A program made the translations under genes and the position numbers. The notes beneath the pieces are model-generated. The model made no database searches. It was not told the DNA's origin and was given only the letters and a program-made list of their open reading frames with translations. DNA of 64,000 nucleotides from Dryomyza anilis (lineage: Eukaryota; Arthropoda; Insecta; Diptera; Dryomyzidae), in contig OX638133.1 in the NCBI GenBank assembly GCA_951804985.1, positions 24,458,963 through 24,522,962 on the forward strand, written 5' to 3'. Positions 56,631 to 64,000 of the stretch are shown in pieces. Within the stretch, counting starts at the first letter, position 1, and each line of letters begins with the position of its first letter.

Positions 56631-57181
56631 TAAATACCTAAATTGTACTAAATTGAAGGACTGCAAAAATGATGGACAGGTTTTCCGATTATCAATTACA
56701 AAAAAAAGCGGTCGATTGAATACCGATTTTTCAACAATTTAATTTAATCTTTAAACTCGCACTCATTCTAAAATGTTTACCTCAAATAAATGTTTAATTG
56801 TCGAGAGATGAAAAACTTGGTATATTTTTTCTATTTTATGCATAAATCATTTTATTATTTAAATAATACACAATGTATTTTCCCTCAAATTTAACAATTA
56901 TTAAAAACAAAATAGATATTGTGATACTGCGAATTTATTTGAAAATACAATAGCAAATGTTTCCAAAGAATCGACAAATGCAGTTATGAATTGGTTTTTA
57001 TTATATGTAAAAACAAACAAAAATACATATTTAATTTGACTTTTAGTCTTTGAGTTAAAAGGATAAAGAATAAACAAAATCGACGTGTGACTGAGCATAA
57101 ATATTTTATAAATTTCATTATATTATTTCTTTGTGTTTTAAGTATTTAAGGATATAGGTTTAGATATATAATATCGTCACT
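56631..57181. other. AT-rich, nothing recognised
   Basis: The minus frame at 56901-57098 has no recognisable domain. Confidence 0.4.
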
Positions 57182-58096
57182 GTCATGCCAAAGGGGCGAA
57201 TGTGAATTTTTTAAAATGTTGGGAAATCAAATTTTAAAGTTTGAAGTGCTTTAAAAATTATAAAAATTTATATTTTCTTTAATTTTTTCTATTATTTTAG
57301 TTTATTCATCAATTATTATAACGTTTATAAAATATCTTTAGATTTGGACAACCTTCTGAATTATAAATACGGATTTTGTGAGGCTATATCCTGATCAAAA
57401 CGAAAATATTTTTGTTTTTTATAATATAACTTTTTATTAGCGCAAGATAAAATAGTAATGTGGAGGCATTAATAGTTTGCTTTTAAAGCACCTATCGATC
57501 TGCATCATTAATTAAAAATATTTTCTCAAACATTAATTTGCAGGAAAAAATGTTTGGCAAAATATTTTTAAATAGTGATGCATTTTGATAGGTGCTTTAA
57601 AAACAAACAATTAATACCTGAACACGACTATTATATCTTGCACCAATAAAAAATTATAGCAAAAAAAAAGAAGAAATTGGAAAAATTGAAAATCTTGTCT
57701 TGCCAAAAGGGCGAATCTTTTCACTTTTTGCTATAACTCTTTAATGGTACACGATAAAATAGTGATGTAAAGGCATTTATTGTTTGTTTTTAAAGCACCT
57801 ATAGATCTGCATCATTAATTAAAAATATTTTGTCAAACATTAATTTGCCATTTGTTATTTGCAGGAAAAAATGTTTGGCAAAATATTTTTAAATAATGAT
57901 GCAGTTCGATAGGTGCTTTGAAAACAAATAATAAATGCCTTTACACCACTATTTTATCTTATACCAATAAAAAGTTATGGCGAAAAAATGAAAAGATTCG
58001 CCCTTTTGGCATGACAAGATTTTCAATAAACTACATTCAAAAATGTAAAAAAAACGCAAATGTCAAAAATTGCACATTCGTCCCTTTTGGCATGAT
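57182..58096. mobile_element. Tandem-palindrome element, GTCATGCCAAAAGGG ends
   Basis: Left TGTCATGCCAAAGGGGCGAA, right TTCGTCCCTTTTGGCATGA. Inside are two head-to-tail palindromes, each about 200 bp (57447-57638 and 57744-57950). The arms are GATAAAATAGTRATG..TTTTAAAGCACCTATCGATC and complement, around an inner AAAAATATTTT.TCAAACATTAAT loop. GCCAAAAGGGCGAAT also sits between the two palindromes and near 57985, so the TIR motif occurs four times. A further end is at 59828-59990. Confidence 0.82.
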
Positions 58097-58289
58097 AATT
58101 TTTAATTTATATTTTTAATTTATAGTAGTTAGTTTAACTATTTTTTTTAATGAAATAATTTTATATCGAGCCTTACTGAATATGAGGAATTAAAATTTTT
58201 AGAATGGCTCATTGCATATCATAAAAAATAAATTATTAATATTTCTAATATAAAACACAGACAAAATGTTTTATTTAGAGAAGAAATTC

Positions 58290-58420
58290 ATTTTCAAACC
58301 ATGATTAAATCTATTGAAGAGCTATTCATAGTATTGATCCTTGCAAAACATTAAAATTATGAATTCATCATCAATTTGATGAATAATTGAAAAAGTGTTC
58401 TTCAATTTGCGAAATTTTAT
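58290..58420 (+). mobile_element. ATCATATTGATGAATT MITE, fragment
   Basis: AACCATGATTAAATCTATTGAAGA, CTATTCATAGTATTGAT and AAAAAGTGTTCTTCAATTTG match the left third of the family. Decayed. Confidence 0.6.
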
Positions 58421-58443
58421 GCGAAGTGTACACTGAGAAATAA

Positions 58444-58683
58444 TAATAATAATAATAATAGTTTGGCGCTACAGTCCTGTATAGAACTTCGGCCGAGCTC
58501 TCTCACCATTTTGAGCTGTGCGTGTTATATTTGTACTCAAAGTGGTGGGACCTACAGTTTATTGCCGAATCCGAACGGCGGGTGAGAGCTTTTCATAGGC
58601 AATTTTTACTCTCGTAGGTTTGCCATTTACTGCCGAGAGGTAGCGCGGTATAGAAAATAACGGTAATACGGAAAATAACGGTA
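58444..58683 (-). mobile_element. tRNA-derived SINE, 5' truncated
   Basis: Contains the SINE body from the TAA tail to GAGAGGTAGCGCGGTATAG but not the tRNA-like head. TGAGAAATAA on both sides (58434-58443 and 58684-58693) is the target duplication, so truncation happened at insertion, as expected for LINE machinery. A short GGAAAATAACGGTA duplication fills the 5' junction. Confidence 0.9.
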
Positions 58684-58794
58684 TGAGAAATAACATATTT
58701 TAAAATTAACAACAAATATTTAAAACTGTAATTAAACATAATGTTTTAAAATTAATCGACATTTTTTTCAATTTAATCACATTGGTCTTAAAAT

Positions 58795-58935
58795 CGAGAC
58801 TTCGTGACATACCCCTAAAGGTATGCAGCATTTACGTTGTGAAATGCAGTGTAAAATCGTATAACATACATCTAGGGGCAGTATATATGCGTTAAACTGA
58901 AATTTTGTATTCGATGTCACCCTGCCATATTATTC
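58795..58935 (-). repeat. GGGTGACATCGAA-family dispersed repeat
   Basis: Reverse orientation relative to 24005-24150; shared blocks are listed there. TACCCCTAAAGGTATG is itself a near-palindrome. Confidence 0.7.
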
Positions 58936-59099
58936 ATAGTCCCGATTTGAGGGAACAAATTTTATAAAACCGGTATAATAAGCACTTGTAATGTTGATAG
59001 ATGATGTCCGTCAATGAAATAGATTAATGGCTTTAGCAAGTACACATGCACACCAGAACAGAAGAAAACTAAATTGAACTCAAATAATTAAAAATTATA

Positions 59100-59638
59100 A
59101 AGGGTTTTTCAATAAGAGCGCTACAATACAAAAGTTTTTTTTTAATAAAACAAAAACGGTTTTGGATATCAATGAAATTCTTTATTCCTTTAAAAGTACG
59201 TTCGATGCCATTAAGTATGGCACTCGATTTTTTTTGCATGGCCAGCACGGGCACGCTTTCAGAAGTCCAGACGCTGAACCCAATTTTCGACGGTTTTCAA
59301 GCATAAATCGGCCGATACTGCTGCAATTTCACGTTCGATATTCGTACGAAGTTCATCAATCGTCGCTGGCTTGTTGGCATAGACTTGACGTAGCTCCACA
59401 GGAAATAGTCTAACGGCGTCAAATCGCATGACCGAGGCGACCAATCGACTGGACCATTTCTTGACTCCGAATTTTGGTAATAAATTTTAATAATTTCGAC
59501 TCGTTGTTGGCTCGTATATCTTTCCATCATGAAATGGCAAACCTTACTGAAGAGAAATGTCAAAAGAGCGGCAAGAAATATGGCGTCGTTTGCTGTCGCT
59601 GTCGCTCTACTTTTGTAGCCCCCTGTTGAGAAACCTGT
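59100..59638 (-). mobile_element. Internally deleted mariner-like element
   Basis: Left end AAGGGTTTTTCAATAAGAGC, right end (complement) ACAGGTTTCTCAACAGGGGG, both continuing into GCTACAA, flanked by TA. 539 bp against the ~1.2-1.3 kb usual for the superfamily. It encodes only the two ends of a transposase (see the pseudogene at 59260-59530). Confidence 0.88.
59260..59530 (-). pseudogene. Mariner-family transposase remnant
   Basis: On the minus strand M-M-E-R-Y-T-S-Q-Q-R-V-E-I-I-K-I-Y-Y opens the frame, the usual start of an arthropod mariner-type transposase with an N-terminal helix-turn-helix. After about 22 residues it jumps to the C-terminal end: V-D-W-S-P-R-S-C-D-L-T-P-L-D-Y-F-L-W, which keeps the third catalytic Asp (in CDL). 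A frameshift follows after Y-V-K, and the last ~50 residues (Y-A-N-K-P-A-T-I-D-E-L..N-W-V-Q-R-L-D-F) are read in another frame. The DNA-binding part is mostly gone and the first two catalytic Asp are deleted, so no activity is expected. Normal length would be about 340 residues. Confidence 0.88.
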
Positions 59639-59707
59639 TAAAACCAAAATTTAAAATATTTGTGTTAAATATTAATAAAATTGTTTTGAATTTTGTATTA
59701 AAAACAA

Positions 59708-59822
59708 TGACGCATATTGATAGACAATTTAAAGTCAACTTTAAAATTAGAGTCAGCTTTTTTGACAATTTTCACATAGAATAAAATATCAAAAAGCTGA
59801 TTTTAATTTTAAAGTCGACTTG
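59708..59822. repeat. Short hairpin repeat, AAAGTCAACTTTAAAATTA
   Basis: Nearly identical to 18730-18840, including the lead GCGCATATT.ATAGACAATTT, with only a few changed bases over about 110 bp. Palindromic arms, see that entry. Confidence 0.85.
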
Positions 59823-59827
59823 ATGGC

Positions 59828-59990
59828 AAAAAACGAAAAGATTCGCCCTTTTGACATGACAAGATTTTCAATTTTTCGAATTTCTTTCTTTTTTTTGCTA
59901 TAAACTTTAATTCAAACTTTAAAATTTAATTTCCCAATATTTAAAAAAATGCACATTTCCCCCTTTGACATGACAATGATGATATTAACA
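59828..59990. mobile_element. Fragment of the GTCATGCCAAAAGGG element
   Basis: AAAAGATTCGCCCTTTTGACATGACAAG and a distal CACATTTCCCCCTTTGACATGACA match the two ends of 57182-58096 without the palindromes. Confidence 0.65.
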
Positions 59991-59992
59991 TC

Positions 59993-60060
59993 ATATTGAA
60001 GAATTTCGTTCATCAATGATAGTTCAACGAATTCAGAAGTTATGAATTAAATGTTGTAAA
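59993..60060 (+). mobile_element. ATCATATTGATGAATT MITE, end fragment
   Basis: ACATCATATTGAAGAATTTCG, then TTCATCAATGATAGTTCAACG. Decayed left end only. Confidence 0.45.
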
Positions 60061-61633
60061 ATTATGACAAAAATAGTACTATCGTTCTGCAAAAGTATTT
60101 AAATTTATTACTTTTTTATGTAATTTTTTAATTTTTTTCCCAGTTGACCCACGAATTATACAGAATTGGTTTATAAACAGTCGATATGAAAACTGGTGTT
60201 GAGTAGTTACATAAATATTTTATTTAAAGAGCATAAATATCAGAAAAAAAAATGTTTTTAAAATTGTTTAAAAATACAGTACCTGATACTCTTTCAGTGA
60301 TTTGATGCCATACGGTAACATTTTTTCAAAGACATTTTTTAAATACTCTGTGCTATAATATTTTGACAGAAATAAGTTAACTCATTGTTTATGATATCTA
60401 TTATGTGTTGCTAAATAAATTTAGTTGATAAAGAGCTATATTTATGTACTGTGAGGTGATAAGAAAAATTGTATATTCAGGTTTTAAGGCATTTTTTAGT
60501 ATTTCTTATATATAAAATATATGATAATTTATACTTTTGTATTTATATTTATTAAATAATAATGTATTTAGTGTCGAATGGATTAATTTGAATATTTGTT
60601 TAAACTTCAAAAATTACACTATTTTTATCATCCATACCATACTATGTAACATTCCAAATGTTACATTCAAAAAAAATTCATCTAAAAATATATATTTTTT
60701 TTAACTTAAACTGAATTTGTATTCTTGCTTAAAATGATCCAAAAAAAAAACTTTTTGAATGTTTAAGGTTTAAAATAAAAAAATAATCACTGAATGGGTT
60801 AATATTATTTTCCTAGGACGTCAAAAATATTTTAAACTGTTTTTTAATGTAATTTTGTAATATTTACAAATCATATTTAATCTAATTTTTCACAAAATCT
60901 TTTAATATATTAAAAAATGAATATATTGAAATATTGTCTTCTATATTTTTCTAGATGTATGTAAAAAGTGTGTGTCACATTTAATAAATACCAAGTTCAA
61001 GGAATTCATATTGTAAATTCAGCATTATTTAAATTTCCAGCCAAATTCAGTTTTTAATCCCAGCAAAGCATTTAACGTAATAATTTTATTTTAAACGGTG
61101 GGTCTGCTTTGTACTCGTTGGTTTAAAGGCCTCCTCCTCCTCGCACCATGTTGTCTCCCACCCATGACACTGCTGTCATAAATGATGAATATTACCCTGA
61201 CGCAAAAATTACACATCAACTATAAACGTCAGTCATTGAGGCAGTCAGTCAGTCAGTCAGTAAGTTCATTCAAATATTTACTTTTATCATTTGCTAGGAG
61301 GTTTAATTAAGGCGGCTGCTACTGTGTACGCAGTTCTCATTTACGGTTTGATGTCCTTTCGAGGATATGCTGGTGAATGAGCTGACAATCAGGAGATTTC
61401 ATTGAAAGGCTTTGGACTGTGATTAATCTGCATTTCTAGGATTTCGTTGACATTTTATGAAGCATTCACTAATGTACATTTTTGACTCAAATTCGTATAG
61501 GCTGATATTTATGATAAAAACCAACAAATAATACATAAAACTAATTTAATTACAATTTACTAAACTATAATAACGATGTAAGATGAAATAAATACAATAT
61601 ATTTATAGTGTTTTTTTTTGTGGAAATAACGTA
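60061..61633. other. AT-rich DNA; unique patch 61060-61420
   Basis: 60061-61020 shows nothing recognisable. 61060-61420 is GC-raised and unique, with CCTCCTCCTCCTC at 61129 and an (AGTC)n microsatellite at 61238-61262. No exon recognised. Confidence 0.4.
61238..61262 (+). repeat. (CAGT)n microsatellite
   Basis: GGCAGTCAGTCAGTCAGTCAG, about five units. Confidence 0.9.
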
Positions 61634-61961
61634 CACACAGAAAAATCCTCCTTTGACATGAGGTTGCAAGAATGAAAAAGTTAATTGTACCAACTAACTT
61701 CATTCGGTTAAATTGAATGGTTTACAAATTTGCTGGCGGAACTGCCATATTAGCCTATACACATGAAATATTAGTCTATGCATACACCAAATGGTTCTAA
61801 TCTGTACTAAATTGTTCTAAACCAGTTCGAAATTGGTTGCAGTACAAACTAAAACTCTTTTTATTTTGACAATAACAACCGACTACGCGGTTGAGAGAAC
61901 CGAATAAGTTGATTGGGCAACTTATTCGGTTGGTTGGCGCAACAAATCTCTATTCTGTGTG
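61634..61961 (+). mobile_element. GTTGCAACCAACT MITE, complete, 328 bp
   Basis: Flanked by TA. Ends CACACAGAAAAATCCTCC and ATTCTGTGTG. Inside are CAACTAACTTCATTCGGTT, GCCATATTAGCCTATAC and TTGAGAGAACCGAATAAGTTG. Copies at 63092-63370 (reverse) and 42421-42625 (fragment). Confidence 0.85.
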
Positions 61962-61977
61962 TAAATAAATTTTTGTA

Positions 61978-62216
61978 ATTGTATACCCTATATTAAATGA
62001 ATAATTCAAAATAATATGGTCATTCGTCTTTGATGTTTGTCTGTCTGTGTATATGTTTGTTGAAATCACAATGACAGATAAACTAGAAGAGCTAGATCAA
62101 CGCAACTTCAAATTTAGATTACGTGTATACCTGTGCTGTCTGTCATTTAAAATGGGCAAGATCGGTATATTAAGAGCTGTGACCGGACCACATATATTCA
62201 AATACCTCATTTAAAA
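61978..62216 (-). mobile_element. mini-me/DINE-like element, truncated
   Basis: TATACCCTATATTAAA at the left is the complement of the 3' end. TTTGTCTGTCTGTGTATATG marks the microsatellite, AGCTAGATCAACGCAACTTC the next block, and GACCGGACCACATATATTCA..AATACCTCAT the complement of TGAGGTATTTGAACAT..GTGGTCGG. The rest of the 5' part is missing; a SINE follows. Confidence 0.72.
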
Positions 62217-62228
62217 CTAACACATCCA

Positions 62229-62406
62229 TAATAATAATAGTTTGGCGCTAAAGTCCTATAAGAACTTAGACCATTTAGAGCCGAGAGGTAGCGCGGCTTA
62301 GTAAAATGTTTTCTATGCAAAGATGTTCTTAGCCCCAGTCCAGACTTGAAGATGGGACCTTTCGGCTCGCAGTCCAACGCACTAACATCTGAGCTACCAA
62401 CGCTAC
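62229..62406 (-). mobile_element. tRNA-derived SINE with internal deletion
   Basis: The AT tail and TAGTTTGGCGCTAAAGTCCT are joined near 62268 to ATTTAGAGCCGAGAGGTAGCG, losing about 130 bp of body. The tRNA-like head is present (complement of A and B boxes at 62380 and 62350). No clean target duplication. Confidence 0.85.
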
Positions 62407-62544
62407 AACATTCACGGCTGAATTTTACTTTATATCGGCCAAAGAGAACTTATTTTGAAACTTTATGATCAAATATATAAAATTTATGTTATGCCTACGA
62501 TCCGATTATAACTTTTATAATTCTTAATAAAAAATGTACCATGT
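62407..62544. repeat. Lone AAGGGYTGAACTTTAC-type end
   Basis: CGGCTGAATTTTACTTTATATCGGCC at 62412-62437 matches the terminal sequence of the 18501-19023 element. The rest of that element is not found here. Confidence 0.5.
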
Positions 62545-62943
62545 CCCAGTATGCCATTCGTATCGATATCGTTACGAGATCATTGCGAGTAGATGGAGAA
62601 ATCACACGATATCGGATCTGTTCTTGTAATAATATCGAGCGTCAAATTGGACCAACATAGTAGGTGGATATCGGAACGTTCTGTCGGAGTTTTCTTGATA
62701 CAAGAAATTTTTCGAAATCGGAACGATATGGAAGAAAAAATGATCAAAGTTCGAGATTACTGCGAAAAATATTGCGATATCGATTTGATAAATGTTTAAA
62801 TATTGTATCTTGTCAAAGAATTTGAATGTACGAAATGTTTTAAAAATTAGAATCGAGAAAGCAACGAGATAGACCTTTTCTTTATCGAAGTTATTCGAGA
62901 AAGCTTCGAGGTATCGAAGGTCTCCGAGACATGGCAGACTGGG
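62545..62943 (-). mobile_element. CCCAGT-family MITE, complete reference copy
   Basis: 399 bp. Starts CCCAGTATGCCATTCG, ends GACATGGCAGACTGGG, with GT on both flanks. It contains every block seen in the partial copies and is the simplest full-length member. CGATATCG and CGTTACGAG/CTCGTAACG motifs recur inside. The frame at 62593-62799 is non-coding; related frames are open in other copies only because they share sequence. Confidence 0.9.
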
Positions 62944-63091
62944 GTGATCTAACCATTTGTCAATAAAATGGTTAGGTATTATTTATAGTGTCAACCGATT
63001 ATGACAGTTTCATAAATCAAATTGTAAAATTTTAGTTTTAACTAAATGAATTTGGTTATTACAACTACATAATTTATTTTCCAGCCAAATA

Positions 63092-63370
63092 CACATAATA
63101 TAAATTTTGATAAGCCAACCAACTTATTGCACAATCAACTTATTCGGTTCTATCAATTAGTCGGTTCATATGGTCAGAACTAAAAGAGTTGGAGGTAGGA
63201 CTACCACCAATGTTGAACAATTTGGAAAGTGTATAGGCTAATATATCAATATCCAATATAGCAGTTACGCCAATAAATTTGTAGACAATTAGATTTAACT
63301 GAATGAAGTTGGTTGCAACAACTAACTTTTGCGTGCTTCGAACCTTATGCCAAAATATGATTTTTCTGTG
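63092..63370 (-). mobile_element. GTTGCAACCAACT MITE, reverse copy
   Basis: Flanked by TA. The right end GATTTTTCTGTG is the complement of the CACAGAAAAATC end. AACTTATTCGGTTC, TATAGGCTAATAT, ACTGAATGAAGTTGGTTGCAACAACTAAC match 61634-61961 in reverse. Confidence 0.78.
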
Positions 63371-64000
63371 TATATAATTATAATTTTTAAACGACGTTTT
63401 TCACATTTTTGATGTAAATATGGTATTTATTTATTGATTTTAAATGCGTGAAGGATTCTTTGTGCGATTATTTATTTCTTACGATGGTTTTTTTTACTTT
63501 GGTATTGTAATTTTTTGAGGTATTTGAGGTGACTACAACCAATATATAACAGTTTTAGAACAATTCGGTTATGTGTTTGAATTGCATACCGAATACGATT
63601 TAATTGATTTAAATACAGTATGCCTTCCAATTATAACGCAAGCATGCAAGGTGGAATCATTAGTGAAATGTGAATGTATGAGGGAAAAGGTAAAATAAAA
63701 TATAAAATGTAAATTTAAAGTGAAATAAAATAATTAAAATTTAAAATATGTAGTAAAAATAAAAAAGAAATTAAAATAAAAATTTAAATAAACAAAACAT
63801 TTTTTTTTTAATGAATTTACCAATTTACCATTGATATCCGACACAGCATATGATGTTAAAGATCAGATCAAAAGTTACCGGTCACAGAACACGACTTTGA
63901 AGACCAGTTCTGTGATTTCTAAAGGTCTGCGGGAGGTATTAATTGACCCCTCCCTAAGACAACGCCATGTTAAAGCTGCCAGTTGGTTTCAAATAAAAGA
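63371..64000. other. Unassigned; small hairpin near the right edge
   Basis: AT-rich to 63820. From 63830 the sequence is unique and GC-raised, with GTCACAGAAC..CAGTTCTGTGA forming a hairpin (63881-63917). It may be the start of an element or gene that continues outside the window. Confidence 0.35.

Noticed and set aside
59162..59413. Plus-strand frame across the mariner relic
   Set aside because: Antisense of recognised transposase sequence on the minus strand.
62593..62799. Frame similar to those at 5640-5927 and 5894-6199, suggesting a conserved protein
   Set aside because: The similarity is due to shared CCCAGT-family DNA; frames are short, in different registers relative to the element, and have no known domain.

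Overview
The window looks like AT-rich, repeat-dense nuclear DNA of a higher (brachyceran, probably calyptrate) fly. There are no bacterial-style gene blocks, no long convincing ORF, and no rRNA or functional tRNA gene. The fly assignment rests on tRNA-derived SINEs with 8-13 bp target duplications, many TA-flanked Tc1/mariner-type MITEs, DINE/mini-me-like elements carrying (ACAG)n microsatellites, an internally deleted mariner-family transposase, and a possible ZAD zinc-finger fragment. The species cannot be fixed from the sequence alone.

The best evidence for a host gene is on the minus strand near 16.85 kb. An ATG in a good fly context opens ten codons (M-A-R-R-R-G-S-G-R-G) and runs straight into a consensus GTAAGT splice donor. 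About 1.6 kb of GC-elevated, non-repetitive DNA lies upstream of it (16868-18450) and reads like a 5' UTR and promoter region. If this is right, the sequence below 16.8 kb is a long first intron. A second possible coding trace is at 41199-41327 (+): a splice acceptor followed by 42 open codons with a ZAD-like C-x2-C. Everything else I can explain is mobile or repetitive DNA.

Regions. 0-9 kb: a composite MITE cut at both window start and by a CCCAGT-family element; a ~50 bp tandem array; TTCTTGC and GGGGAAATG inverted repeats; four CCCAGT-family copies, one inserted in another. 9-13.5 kb: low-complexity DNA and a 1 kb cluster of GTATCT/AGATAC hexamers, then a mini-me fragment and a CCGGACGGGAC-family repeat. 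13.5-19.8 kb: SINE, MITEs, the first exon and its upstream region. 21.5-28 kb: MITE, a 1.2 kb fold-back holding a SINE, a Transib-like half element holding a SINE, and a satellite-like array. 28.6-36 kb: three copies of one MITE, two fold-backs, a SINE split by a MITE, and a ~105 bp tandem array. 37-41 kb: a complete 1.35 kb Transib-like palindrome ending in CACAGTG, and a 1.5 kb hAT/fold-back-like element. 45.4-49.3 kb: two ~1 kb DINE-like arms in inverted orientation around a 1.8 kb centre. 50-60 kb: mini-me copies, nested MITEs, a tandem-palindrome element, a mariner relic. 61-63.4 kb: more MITEs, mini-me, SINE and an intact CCCAGT element.

How it works together: most elements are non-autonomous. 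Several MITE families with unrelated interiors share CACAGAAAAA-type ends and TA duplications, which suggests they were moved by one or a few Tc1/mariner-type transposases encoded elsewhere. Nested insertions with readable target duplications give a partial order of events. Boundaries given for diverged repeats are good to about 10-30 bases; those with target duplications are exact or nearly so. Repeat calls come from comparing parts of this window with each other by eye; no database search was possible.
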